Assembly (NCBI GenBank): GCA_022826745.1
Contig: JAJDUI010000006.1
Span: 1-64,000, forward strand
Source: Thermoanaerobaculia bacterium
Lineage (GTDB): Bacteria; Acidobacteriota; Thermoanaerobaculia; Multivoradales; Multivoraceae
Reading direction: 5' to 3'
Length of the DNA: 64,000 nt
How positions within the stretch are numbered: position 1 is the first letter of the stretch; every line of letters starts with the position of its first letter. The translations under genes were made by a program, and so were the position numbers. Below the pieces are notes generated by a model, which did no database searches, was not told where the DNA came from, and saw only the letters and a program-made list of their open reading frames with translations. Shown here one piece after another: positions 24,104 to 33,109 of the stretch.

Positions 24104-26368
24104 TTGTCCCCGGCAGCGAACGACTCGGGCAGGCTCCGGGCTGTTCTGTCGTTGCTGCCGCTCTGCGCCTTGCCGGCTCTCCTAGTCCCGGCGCCGTCGG
24201 CCGCCACTCTCCGCCAGGACGAGCCGGGCAGGCCGACCCGGACGGCCGCAGTCACGACCGTGTCGGAGCCGATCCTCGTCGACGGCGTCCTGGACGAACC
24301 GGCGTGGCAATCGTCGCCGCAGATCGGCAACCTGGTGCAACGCATCCCGACGGCAGGCGTCGCGCCGAGCGAGCGCACGGAGGTCACCCTGCTGCGCGAC
24401 GCCGACAACCTCTACATCGGCGTGATGTGCCATGACTCCGAGCCGGATGGAATCCTCGCGTCGCAGATGGCCCGCGATGCCGCCCTCAGGTCCGACGACT
24501 ACGTCGAACTGCTGCTCGATACGTTCCGCGATCAGAGCAACGCCTTCTACTTCGCGACGAACCCCAACGGCGCCCTGGTCGACGGCCTCGTGTTCGCGAA
24601 CGGCGAGACGAACGAAGACTGGGACGCCATCTGGACGGTGGAGACGGCGCGCTCGGACCAGGGCTGGAGCGCGGAGTTCGCCATCCCCTTCAAGAGCCTG
24701 AACTTCCCGCCGGACGGCACGGTCTGGGGATTCAACATCAGCCGGAGCATCCGGCGGAAGTTCGAGGAGGCTCGCTGGGCGGGCGCCCGCTTCGACGCGC
24801 AGTTCTTCCAGGTCTCGGAGGCGGGCGAGATCACGGGCCTCGGCGGCCTGGAGCAGGGCCTCAGCCTGGACATCCGGCCGTTCGTCGCGGGACGCTGGGA
24901 CTATAGCGCCGGCAGCGGCGACGACAGTCTGCGCGGCAAGCCCGGCCTCGACCTGTTCTACAACGTGACGCCCAACCTGAAGCTGACGGCCACCTTCAAC
25001 ACGGACTTCGGCGAGACCGAAGTCGACGCGCGCCAGATCAACTTGACCCGTTTCTCGATCTTCTTTCCGGAGAAGCGGTCCTTCTTCCTGCAGGATGCCG
25101 GCGTCTTCAACTTCGCCACGACCGGGGTCGGCCAGCCGGGGGGTATCCCAAGCACCGGAGCGGAGATCTTCCCCTTCTTCAGTCGCCGGATCGGTCTGCT
25201 GAGAGGACAGGAGGTGCCGCTCGACTACGGCGTGAAGCTGACGGGCAGGGTGGGCCGGACCGAAGTCGGCGTGCTCAACGTCGGCTCGCGCGACACCTCG
25301 GTCGTCGACGACCAGAGCCTGTTCGTCGGCCGGGTCCGCCAGAACTTCTGGCAGCAGTCCTACGTCGGCGCGCTCGTCACCAGCGGCAGCCAGGCCCTCG
25401 CGACGGACGCCACCACGATGGGCGTGGACCTCCGCCTGGCCACCTCCGACATCCTGGGCAGCGGCCGGAACTTCGTCTTCAATGCCTGGGGACTCGAGAG
25501 CGACAACGAGGGCGTCTCGGACAACGACGCCTCGTTCGGCTTCGCGGCCGCGTTTCCGAACGACCGCTACGACGCCCAGGTGCAGTGGCGCGAGATCCAG
25601 GAGAACTTCGATCCGGCGCTCGGTTTCGTTCAACGCAGCAACGTGCGCATGCTGCGGCTGGGCGCCAGCTTCAATCCGCGGCCAAAGGACCAGTGGCTGG
25701 GGATCCAGCAGATGTACCACGACGTCTTCTACACGGAGTTCAAGCGGCTCGACAACGGCCTGATCGAGAGCCGGGAGTTCTACTTCACGCTCCTCGACTG
25801 GCACTTCCAGTCGGGCGACTCGCTGCACAGCCTGTTCGACGTGAACCCGACCTACGAGCGGCTGTTCGAGCCGTTCGAGATCTCCCCCGGCGTGGTCCTG
25901 CCGCCGGGCGAGTACGACTTCACGCCGCTACGGATCTTCTTCAGTTCGGCGCAGAAGCGGCGGTTTCAGGGGAACGTCGGAGTGACGTTCGGCAGCTTCT
26001 GGTCGGGCGATGCCGAGACGGTCAGCGTGAGCCTCCGGTACTCCGCGCCACCGCGACTGACGATCAGCGTGAACACGAACCAGACATTCGCGCGTCTGCC
26101 GCAGGGCGACTTCATCGCCAGGATCCACCGGGCCGAGTTCAACTACGCGGTCTCGCCCAAACTGTCCTTCGCGAATGTGCTGCAGTTCGACAACCGTTCG
26201 GGCAACCTCGGCTTCCAGGGCCGGGTGCGCTGGACGCTCGAGCCGGGGAACGACCTCTTCTTCATCTTCGGCCAGGGCTGGATACAGGAGATCGGCGAAC
26301 GGGGCACCGACTTCCGGCAACAGGACTCGAGGCTGGCGGTGAAGGCGCAGTACACCTTCCGCCTGTGA
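24104..26368 (+). CDS. CBM9-like/DUF5916 outer-membrane protein
   Basis: 754-residue exported protein. A signal peptide is followed by a family-9 carbohydrate-binding-like domain (about 50-240; ILVDGVLDEPAWQ, DDYVELLLDT, GWSAEFAIPFKSL). A DUF5916 region follows with repeated amphipathic strands and aromatic ends, consistent with an outer-membrane beta-barrel (TFNTDFGETEVDARQINLTRF; terminal ..LAVKAQYTFRL ending in Leu). It starts with TTG at 24104; no ATG or GTG lies before the signal peptide. Family members are common in Bacteroidetes and Acidobacteriota and are thought to bind or pass oligosaccharides. Co-orientation with the amidohydrolase suggests a shared uptake or processing role. Confidence 0.85.
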   Translation: MSPAANDSGRLRAVLSLLPLCALPALLVPAPSAATLRQDEPGRPTRTAAVTTVSEPILVDGVLDEPAWQSSPQIGNLVQRIPTAGVAPSERTEVTLLRDADNLYIGVMCHDSEPDGILASQMARDAALRSDDYVELLLDTFRDQSNAFYFATNPNGALVDGLVFANGETNEDWDAIWTVETARSDQGWSAEFAIPFKSLNFPPDGTVWGFNISRSIRRKFEEARWAGARFDAQFFQVSEAGEITGLGGLEQGLSLDIRPFVAGRWDYSAGSGDDSLRGKPGLDLFYNVTPNLKLTATFNTDFGETEVDARQINLTRFSIFFPEKRSFFLQDAGVFNFATTGVGQPGGIPSTGAEIFPFFSRRIGLLRGQEVPLDYGVKLTGRVGRTEVGVLNVGSRDTSVVDDQSLFVGRVRQNFWQQSYVGALVTSGSQALATDATTMGVDLRLATSDILGSGRNFVFNAWGLESDNEGVSDNDASFGFAAAFPNDRYDAQVQWREIQENFDPALGFVQRSNVRMLRLGASFNPRPKDQWLGIQQMYHDVFYTEFKRLDNGLIESREFYFTLLDWHFQSGDSLHSLFDVNPTYERLFEPFEISPGVVLPPGEYDFTPLRIFFSSAQKRRFQGNVGVTFGSFWSGDAETVSVSLRYSAPPRLTISVNTNQTFARLPQGDFIARIHRAEFNYAVSPKLSFANVLQFDNRSGNLGFQGRVRWTLEPGNDLFFIFGQGWIQEIGERGTDFRQQDSRLAVKAQYTFRL

Positions 26369-26380
26369 CAGCATGCGTTC

Positions 26381-26989
26381 ATGAGCATTCTGACCATCCT
26401 CATTCTGGCCGGCCTGGTCCTCCTCGCCGTCATCTTCGGCGCGTCGCTGATCGGGACCTTCAACAAGCTGGTCACGCTGAAGAACCGCTACCAAAACGCA
26501 TTCGCGCAGATCGAGGTCCAGCTCAAGCGGCGGTACGACCTGATCCCGAACATGGTCGAGGTGGCGAAGGGCTACATGAGTCACGAGCGGGAAACGCTCG
26601 AGGCGGTGATCCAGGCCAGGAACATGGCGGCCGGCGGACTGGAGCAGGCCGCCGCGAACCCGGGCGACGCCGCCGCGATCCAGGGTCTGGCCTCGGCGGA
26701 AGGCGTCCTCACCGGCACGCTCGGCCGCCTGTTCGCGTTGGCTGAGGCCTACCCGGATCTGAAGGCGAACCAGAACATGATGCAGGTCAGCGAGGAACTG
26801 CGCTCGACCGAGAACAAGGTCGCCTTCGCGCGCCAGGCGTTCAACGACGCGGTGACGACGTACAACACCTTCAAGCAGAGGTTCCCGGCCGTCATGGTCG
26901 CCGGAATGTTCGGCCACGGCCAGGATGCGACGCTGCTCGAGTTCGACAGCGAGGCCATCGCCGAGGCGCCGAGTATCTCGTTCGACTAG
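26381..26989 (+). CDS. lemA: LemA family protein
   Basis: 202-residue membrane-anchored protein of the LemA family. One N-terminal membrane span (about residues 3-27) is followed by a long helical-bundle region with the family signature FNKLVTLKNRYQNAFAQIEVQLKRRYDLIPNMVE and a conserved YNTFKQRFPAVMVA near the end. LemA proteins are commonly linked to M48 proteases, as here (30-base gap). Their job in envelope stress or protease assistance is not settled. It starts 12 bases after the DUF5916 gene. Confidence 0.93.
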   Translation: MSILTILILAGLVLLAVIFGASLIGTFNKLVTLKNRYQNAFAQIEVQLKRRYDLIPNMVEVAKGYMSHERETLEAVIQARNMAAGGLEQAAANPGDAAAIQGLASAEGVLTGTLGRLFALAEAYPDLKANQNMMQVSEELRSTENKVAFARQAFNDAVTTYNTFKQRFPAVMVAGMFGHGQDATLLEFDSEAIAEAPSISFD

Positions 26990-27019
26990 TCCGGACTTCC
27001 CGGTTCAGGCGGCGGCGCG

Positions 27020-28963
27020 ATGGCCACCGACTTCTTTCAGCAACAGGACGCGGCGCGCCGGGGCACGGCTCGCCTGGTGCTGCTCTTCGCAATGGCGGTG
27101 CTGGCGATCGTCGTGGCGGTGGAGTTGGTGCTGGCCGCCACGATGGGCTTCCTCGGTCGCGATCCGGAGACGAACGAGATCGACTGGAGCGCCGTCGCCG
27201 ATCCGCGGCTGCTGCTCCTGGCCGTGGGCGGCACTCTCGTCGTGGTCGGCGGCGGCAGCCTGTACAAAGTCGCGCAGCTACGCGGCGGCGGACGCGTGAT
27301 CGCCGAGGAACTGGGCGGTCGGCTAGTGGACGGCAGCACGTCCGACCCGGTCGAGCGCAGGTTGCTGAACGTGGTCGAAGAGATGGCGATCGCTTCGGGC
27401 ACCTCGACGCCGCCCGTCTACATCATGGACGGCGAGGCGGGAATCAACGCGTTCGCCGCCGGCTTCGCGCCGCAGGACGCGGTGATCGGCGTGACCCGCG
27501 GTGCGGCGACGACCCTCGACCGTGACGAACTCCAGGGCGTCATCGCCCACGAGTTCAGCCACATCCTGAACGGCGACATGCGGCTGAACATTCGCCTGAT
27601 GGGCCTGCTCCACGGCATCTTCCTCATCGGGATGATCGGCTACTTCATCCTGAGGATGTCCTTCTACAGCGGAGGCGGCCGGTCCAGAGACAGCAAGGGT
27701 GCGCTGCCGATCATGGCGCTCGGTGCCGGTCTCGCGGTCGTCGGCTTTGCCGGCACCTTCTTCGGCAACCTGATCAAGGCCGCGGTCAGCCGGCAGCGCG
27801 AGTTCCTGGCCGACTCCTCGGCCGTGCAGTTCACCCGCCATCCCGGCGGCATCGCCGGTGCTCTGAAGAAGATCGGCGGCTTCGTCACCGGCTCGAAGGT
27901 GGAGAACCCGAACGCCCCGCAGGCCAGTCACATGTTCTTCGGCCGGGCGACCTCCGGCTTCAGCGCGATGTTCTCGACGCATCCGCCGCTGGGCGAGCGG
28001 ATCAGGCGGATCGATCCGTCCTGGGACGGCGAGTTTCCGGAGCTGCCGCCGCAGGTCGTTGGCGCATTAGAAGCGGCCACGGCGCCCGCCGTCGCGGGGT
28101 TCGCGGGGGCTGAAGCCGACGCATTGGCGGGGGCGGATCTGGAGAACGCCGTCACCCAGGTCGGCCAGCCGACACCGGCGCACGTCGAGTATGCCGCGGC
28201 GCTCATCGGCCGGCTTCCGGAACCGGTCGTCGAGGCGGCCCATGAGCCCTACGGCGCCCGCGCGCTGGTCTATGCGCTTCTGCTCGACCGCGACCCGGGG
28301 CCGCGGCAGTCGCAGCTAGCCCACCTCAAGGCGGCGGCGGACGACGGCGTCTACGAAGAGACCGTCCGTCTGGCTCCGCTGGTCGAGGAACTCGACCCGA
28401 GACTGCGTCTTCCCGCGGTCGAGCTGGCGCTGACCGCGCTACGCGCCCTGACGTCGTGGCAGTACCAGCGATTCCAGGAAAACCTGCTCGAGCTCGTCGA
28501 GGCCGATGATGTCATCGACCTGTTCGAGTGGTCGCTCCAGCGCATCCTGTTGCGAGACATGCAGGTCTCCTTCGGGCGAACGGGGCCGACCAGGGTGCGG
28601 CATCGTTCGGCCGGCGCGGTGGAGTCCTCGCTGGCCGTGCTGCTGTCAGTGCTGGCTTACGTCGGCAATCGGGATCGACAAGCTGCCGAAGGGGCGTTCG
28701 CTGCAGGGTGGCGAGTCCTGTCGCTGCCGGAGCGGCGCTTGCTCACGCACGAGGAGTGCGGTTTCGCCCCGCTCGATGCGGCTCTGGTCGAACTGGACCA
28801 GGCCGCGCCCCAGGTGAAGAAGCGCGCACTGGAAGCGGCGGTGGCCTGCATCACCGCCGACCGGGAGGTCACAGTAGAGGAGGGTGAACTCCTGCGGGCC
28901 GTTTCAGCCTGGATCAACTGTCCGATGCCGCCGATCCTAGGCCTCCCGGATCCAGCGCAGTAA
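27020..28963 (+). CDS. M48 (HtpX-like) membrane metalloprotease with long C-terminal extension
   Basis: 647-residue inner-membrane protease, probably for membrane-protein quality control. There are two N-terminal spans (about 15-45 and 65-85). The zinc motif HEFSH is in GVIAHEFSHILNGDMRLN, further spans follow, and the third ligand region is REFLADSSAVQF. This core ends near residue 345. The remaining 300 residues are a soluble helical extension ending in a TerB-like segment (VACITADREVTVEEGELLRAVSAW). Common HtpX proteins have about 290 residues. It is paired with lemA, and its 3' end overlaps the convergent ABC permease by 27 bases. Confidence 0.9.
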   Translation: MATDFFQQQDAARRGTARLVLLFAMAVLAIVVAVELVLAATMGFLGRDPETNEIDWSAVADPRLLLLAVGGTLVVVGGGSLYKVAQLRGGGRVIAEELGGRLVDGSTSDPVERRLLNVVEEMAIASGTSTPPVYIMDGEAGINAFAAGFAPQDAVIGVTRGAATTLDRDELQGVIAHEFSHILNGDMRLNIRLMGLLHGIFLIGMIGYFILRMSFYSGGGRSRDSKGALPIMALGAGLAVVGFAGTFFGNLIKAAVSRQREFLADSSAVQFTRHPGGIAGALKKIGGFVTGSKVENPNAPQASHMFFGRATSGFSAMFSTHPPLGERIRRIDPSWDGEFPELPPQVVGALEAATAPAVAGFAGAEADALAGADLENAVTQVGQPTPAHVEYAAALIGRLPEPVVEAAHEPYGARALVYALLLDRDPGPRQSQLAHLKAAADDGVYEETVRLAPLVEELDPRLRLPAVELALTALRALTSWQYQRFQENLLELVEADDVIDLFEWSLQRILLRDMQVSFGRTGPTRVRHRSAGAVESSLAVLLSVLAYVGNRDRQAAEGAFAAGWRVLSLPERRLLTHEECGFAPLDAALVELDQAAPQVKKRALEAAVACITADREVTVEEGELLRAVSAWINCPMPPILGLPDPAQ

Positions 28964-30202
28964 CTCGCGCGGGCTGGGACGGTTGCCCTGGCTGAGGATG
29001 CCGACCTTGTAGATCCTGCCCGCCACCCAGGCGGCGCCCCAGACGGTCAGCGCCATCAGAACGATCGAGGCGGCGACCATCCAGGCGGGCACGTCCCCCA
29101 TCACGGCTCGGGGGTACATCATGATCGGGCTGAAGAAGGGGAAGAGGGCCACCCAGTTCATCCACGGCATGGTGTTTCCCTGGAACGTCATCATCTGAAG
29201 CATGAACGGGACGATGATCAGGATGATGAGCGGCGCCTGGGTCTGGCCGGCTTCCTGCAGATTCCTGCACATGGCCCCGACCGCGGCGAACAGGCTCGAG
29301 TAGAGGAAGTAACCGAGCAGGAAGAAGACGACGAGCAGCAGAACGGCGCCGGGGCCCGGCAGGTACTGCCGGAACAGAGCCAGCTCTTCGAAGTCGGAGG
29401 CCGCGGCGATCAGGCTTGGCAGTGCAAGGCCCGCCAGCAGAGCCACGCAGGCGATCCAGATCGCTACCTGGGTGAGCCCCACGGCTCCCACGCCGACGAT
29501 CTTGCCCAGCATGAGCTGCCACGGCCGCAGTGACGAGATGACCAGCTCGACCACCCGGCTCTGCTTCTCCTCGAGGACCGACTGCAGCGTCTGGGCGCCG
29601 TAGGCAAGCATCATGATGTAGAGGATGAGGCCGCCGGCGATGCCGGTGATCATGCCGGTGATCCGTTCGGCCTCGGCTTCTTCCGCTTCCTCTTCGTCCA
29701 GGCCCACCGGCTCGTACTCCAGCGCGCCGCCTTCGAACAGCCTGCGGACGGAGTCGCCGTCCTCCATCTCGCCGAGGCGCAGGTCGACGATCTCCTCGAC
29801 GACGGCCGCCCGCATCAACTGCGAGCGCACGCTTCCCGGCGGTTCCTTCCCCCGGTAGGCGAAGACGGCTTCGCTGGCGGTGGTGTCGTCCAGGACGATG
29901 TAGGCCTCGAGTTCCTCATCCAGCACCTGCTGATCCAGGTCCTCCATGTCGACTCCGGCAGCGGCGAGATCCACCTCGTAGCCAGCTTGCTCAAGGGCCT
30001 GCCGGACCCGTTCGCCGAGCTGTCCGCTCTGGTCGACCAGCACGATCTGCCGCTCCGACTGCTCGGAGAGGACCGCGACGAAACCGACTATCGCCATGAT
30101 GCCGATCATGAGCAGCGGCATGCCGAGCGTGGAGAGGATGAACGCCCTCGTCTTGACGCGCTCCACGTACTCGCGGCGGATCACCGACCAGATCTGCTTC
30201 AT
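28937..30202 (-). CDS. ABC-2 type exporter permease (NatB-like)
   Basis: 421-residue membrane subunit of an ABC-2 exporter. One N-terminal span (LSTLGMPLLMIGIMAIVGF) is followed by a large extracytoplasmic loop of about 130 residues. Five further spans lie in the C-terminal half, with the EEKQSRVVELVISSLRPWQLMLGK coupling helix typical of NatB/YhaP sodium or drug exporters. It overlaps the ATPase gene by four bases (30199-30202), so the two are translationally coupled. The substrate is not predictable; sodium extrusion is the classical NatAB role. Confidence 0.88.
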   Translation of the reverse strand: MKQIWSVIRREYVERVKTRAFILSTLGMPLLMIGIMAIVGFVAVLSEQSERQIVLVDQSGQLGERVRQALEQAGYEVDLAAAGVDMEDLDQQVLDEELEAYIVLDDTTASEAVFAYRGKEPPGSVRSQLMRAAVVEEIVDLRLGEMEDGDSVRRLFEGGALEYEPVGLDEEEAEEAEAERITGMITGIAGGLILYIMMLAYGAQTLQSVLEEKQSRVVELVISSLRPWQLMLGKIVGVGAVGLTQVAIWIACVALLAGLALPSLIAAASDFEELALFRQYLPGPGAVLLLVVFFLLGYFLYSSLFAAVGAMCRNLQEAGQTQAPLIILIIVPFMLQMMTFQGNTMPWMNWVALFPFFSPIMMYPRAVMGDVPAWMVAASIVLMALTVWGAAWVAGRIYKVGILSQGNRPSPRELLRWIREA

Positions 30203-31149
30203 GATGCACCTCCCGTCTGCAAGGGGGCATCGTCTTCGGCTGGCTCTCCGGCGTGGCGGACGAAGATCTCGTGCAGCCGGGGTTCCAGCAGCTCGAACCT
30301 GCGCAGGCTGACTCCTGCCGCCACGACCTCGGCCAGGATCTCCTCGGGCCGAACCTCATCGCGCAACGTCAGGTGGAGGGCGTCGCCGGCCTCCTCGACC
30401 TCGGACACGCCCGGCCACTTGGCGACTGGGGGAGCCTCGCCGTCGAACTCCACCGCCACGGCGCCGGAGCGCTCGCGGCGCTTCAACTCCTTCAGGTCGT
30501 CGTCGAGCACCTTGCGCGCCCGCGAGATGAGGCAGACCCGCTCGCAGAGCCGCTCCGCCTGCTCCATCAGGTGGGTGGAGAAGAGGATCGTCTTGCCGCG
30601 CGCGCTCTCCTCGAGGACGATCTCCTCCAGCACGTCCTGGTTGATCGGGTCGAGGCCGCTGAAGGGTTCGTCCAGGATCAGCAGTTCCGGATCGTGGAGC
30701 ACCGTGGAGATGAACTGCACCTTCTGCTGCATCCCCTTCGACAGCGCCTGGACCTTCTTGGACGACCATTCGCTGAGCCCCAGACGCTCCAGCCATTTCT
30801 CGGCCCGGCTGCGGGCCAGGGACCGCGCGACGCCGCGGATCTCGCCGAAGAAGACGAGCTGGTCGAGGACCTTCATCTTCTCGTAGACGCCGCGCTCCTC
30901 CGGCAGGTAGCCGACCCGGCTGCGGCGGTCGAAGTCGGGTGGGCCGCCGAAGAGCTCCACGGCGCCGCCGTCGGGCAGCAGGATGCCCATCATCATGCGG
31001 ATCGTGGTCGTCTTGCCCGAGCCGTTGGGGCCCAGCAGGCCGTAGATCGTGCCGGGCTCGATCTCCAGGTCGAAGTCGTCGACCGCGGTGTGGGCGCCGA
31101 ACGTCTTGCGGACGCCGGAGAGGCGAACAACGGTTCCGTTCTGTGTCAT
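30199..31149 (-). CDS. ABC transporter ATPase (NatA-like)
   Basis: 316-residue nucleotide-binding subunit. Walker A is G40-PNGSGKT-T48, the signature is LSKGMQQKVQF, Walker B is LLILDEPFSGLDP, and the switch histidine is in LFSTHLMEQAE. The last 80 residues form the DUF4162-type C-terminal domain seen in NatA-like exporter ATPases. The product would energise the permease encoded directly downstream. It starts at ATG 31149, divergent from the dehalogenase gene 109 bases away. Confidence 0.93.
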   Translation of the reverse strand: MTQNGTVVRLSGVRKTFGAHTAVDDFDLEIEPGTIYGLLGPNGSGKTTTIRMMMGILLPDGGAVELFGGPPDFDRRSRVGYLPEERGVYEKMKVLDQLVFFGEIRGVARSLARSRAEKWLERLGLSEWSSKKVQALSKGMQQKVQFISTVLHDPELLILDEPFSGLDPINQDVLEEIVLEESARGKTILFSTHLMEQAERLCERVCLISRARKVLDDDLKELKRRERSGAVAVEFDGEAPPVAKWPGVSEVEEAGDALHLTLRDEVRPEEILAEVVAAGVSLRRFELLEPRLHEIFVRHAGEPAEDDAPLQTGGAS

Positions 31150-31258
31150 GCGGGCCTACTCCGTTCGTGGGGGCGCGGAGAGGATAGTCCATCGCGCTGG
31201 CCGGATAGAGTCGGGCGCCACATTCTCTGGCATACAAGACGGAACGGGAGGACGCGAG

Positions 31259-32278
31259 ATGAAGAGATCACGGCGAAACCTCGGCGCCACGGCGAGCCTG
31301 GGTGCCTTCGTACTGGCCTTCGCGACGCTCGCCGCGCCAGCCCTTGCCGAGGAGATCCGTCCCGGCGTGTACCGCACTCCGGACGCCCGGTTCGAGAACC
31401 TGCCGGGCTTCGACTTCGAGCCCCACTACCTGGAGATCGACGGCTACCGCGTCCACTACCTCGACGTGGGGCCCGCCGACGGCGAGCCGGTTCTGCTGAT
31501 CCACGGAGAGCCGACGTGGTCCTACCTGTACCGGAAGATGATCCCGGGCCTGGTCGCGGCCGGTCATCGCTGCATCGTGCCGGACCTGATCGGCTTCGGG
31601 CGCTCGGACAAGCCGGCGAGCATGGACACTCACACGTACAAGTTCCACGTCGACGCGATGACCGAACTCGTCGAGGCGCTCGATCTGCAGCAGGCCACGT
31701 TCTTCGGACAGGACTGGGGGGGCCTCATCGGCCTTCGGGTGGTGGCGGAGAACGAGGAACGGTTCGCCCGAGTCGTCATCTCGAACACGGGGCTGCCGGT
31801 GGGGGCGGCGGGCGGCCCGGAGGACTTCCCGGAGGACAGCGCCTTCATTCGCTGGAAGCGCAGGAATCAGGGGATGATCGACCGTGGCGACATTCCGACC
31901 GGCCGCATGCTGGCGACGAACACCGGCGACCCGTCGATCGCGGCTGCCTACGATGCGCCCTTTCCCGAGCCCGCTTACAAGGCCGGAGCCCTGATCATGC
32001 CTCAGCGCGTGCCGGTGTTCGCCGACGATCCCGCCAACGAGGCGAACCGCAAGGCCTGGGAAGTGTTCGAGCGCTGGGAGAAGCCCTTCCTCACGGCGTT
32101 CGGCGACAGCGACCCGATATCGCGCGGCGGCGAACGGTCGTTCCAGAGGCGGGTTCCCGGCGCCCAGGGCCAGGCCCATGTCTCGGTCGAAGGCGCTGGC
32201 CACTTCATCCAGGAGAGCCACGGCGAGGAACTCGCCCGCATCATCAACGAGTTCATCGCGTCCAATCCGGTGGAGTGA
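31259..32278 (+). CDS. exported haloalkane dehalogenase (subfamily I-like)
   Basis: 339-residue alpha/beta hydrolase predicted to replace halide by hydroxyl in haloalkanes. The motif H82-GEPTW87 with its halide-binding tryptophan, nucleophile D152 followed by W153 (GQDWGG), acid D285 (GDSDP) and histidine H315 (GAGHFIQE) match the Asp-His-Asp plus Trp-Trp pattern of the DhlA subfamily. An N-terminal signal peptide (residues 1-30, ending APALAEE) is unusual, since characterised members are mostly cytosolic. ATG 31259 opens the signal peptide; the longer upstream frame overlaps the divergent ATPase gene. A dehalogenase fits halogen-rich marine organic matter. Natural substrate unknown. Confidence 0.85.
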   Translation: MKRSRRNLGATASLGAFVLAFATLAAPALAEEIRPGVYRTPDARFENLPGFDFEPHYLEIDGYRVHYLDVGPADGEPVLLIHGEPTWSYLYRKMIPGLVAAGHRCIVPDLIGFGRSDKPASMDTHTYKFHVDAMTELVEALDLQQATFFGQDWGGLIGLRVVAENEERFARVVISNTGLPVGAAGGPEDFPEDSAFIRWKRRNQGMIDRGDIPTGRMLATNTGDPSIAAAYDAPFPEPAYKAGALIMPQRVPVFADDPANEANRKAWEVFERWEKPFLTAFGDSDPISRGGERSFQRRVPGAQGQAHVSVEGAGHFIQESHGEELARIINEFIASNPVE

Positions 32279-32421
32279 CGGACGCTCACGTTGCCTTGCT
32301 GCGCGGCATCAACGTCGTCTTCCGTGCCGATCCGGACTTGGCCCGCCCCGTGCCCGCCCGCATCGAAGCTGTCGACGACGATGACCGTGCGGAACTGGAG
32401 AACCGTGTTGAGGCTCCATGA
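32275..32421 (+). pseudogene. truncated DUF1697 N-terminal remnant
   Basis: A 48-codon frame starts with GTG overlapping the dehalogenase stop. It begins with VALLRGINV, the usual opening of DUF1697 proteins (normally about 180 residues). The similarity stops after about 14 residues and the frame ends at 32421. It is probably a decayed gene; the assignment rests on one short motif. Confidence 0.4.
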
Positions 32422-32448
32422 GATGGCGGCCTGCTTTGGCGGCGGCAG

Positions 32449-33030
32449 GTGACTCAGGGAGCCCGTCGCCAACCCCGTCGGTTCGACCGGTTTGACCTGC
32501 AGCGCACGGTTGTCGTGGGCACGACCGGTTCAGGCAAGAGCACCGCGGCGGTGCGGCTCGCGAACGCTCTCGGAGAGCCGTATGTGGAGTTGGATGCCAT
32601 CAACTGGCAACCCAACTGGGTGGGGCTGATGGACACGGATGTCTCGCAGTTCAGATCGCGAGTGGCGGAAGCAGTGGGGGGCGACACTTGGGTCGTCGAC
32701 GGCAACTACAGTGCCGTCCGAGATGTGATCTGGCCGAGGGCAACCGCTGTCGTTTGGCTTGACTACTCCTTCAGCTTGATCCTCTGGCGCCTCCTCCGTC
32801 GGACGCTTCAAAGGGTACTGGGTGGTGAGACTCTCTGGGCAGGCAATCGGGAGACGATGTGGCGCGCTGTCAGCCGCGACTCCCTTCTTCTGTGGGCGTT
32901 CAAGTCACACTGGCGGCGCCGACGCTCGTTGGGCCGGCTCTTCAACGAGCCGGAGCAGGCCCACCTCGTACTGATTCGAATGAGGCGTCCGGCCGATACC
33001 GAACGATGGCTTCGCGGTTTGGCCGGCTAG
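32449..33030 (+). CDS. P-loop nucleotide kinase-like protein (topology-modulation/FlaR-like)
   Basis: 193-residue cytosolic ATPase. Walker A is G24-TTGSGK-S31. ELDAINWQPNW and WVVDGNYSAVRDVIWPRATAVVWLDY are typical of the adenylate-kinase-like 'DNA topology modulation protein' group, as is a basic helix (WRLLRRTLQRVLGG) acting as lid. The C-terminal RRPADTERWLRGL completes the family pattern. Only a GTG start (32449) is available. The family has no clear biochemical role. It is not obviously tied to its neighbours. Confidence 0.8.
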   Translation: MTQGARRQPRRFDRFDLQRTVVVGTTGSGKSTAAVRLANALGEPYVELDAINWQPNWVGLMDTDVSQFRSRVAEAVGGDTWVVDGNYSAVRDVIWPRATAVVWLDYSFSLILWRLLRRTLQRVLGGETLWAGNRETMWRAVSRDSLLLWAFKSHWRRRRSLGRLFNEPEQAHLVLIRMRRPADTERWLRGLAG

Positions 33031-33109
33031 AAGCTCGCATCTCGAGCGGAGTCGCGGGCGGCACGGGCCCGCGACCCGGCTAGCCAGGCTTTCATGGGGT
33101 ACGAGCCAG

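Noticed and set aside
31049..31258. Longer start for the haloalkane dehalogenase
   Set aside because: It overlaps the divergent ABC ATPase gene and would bury the signal peptide; ATG 31259 is consistent with export.
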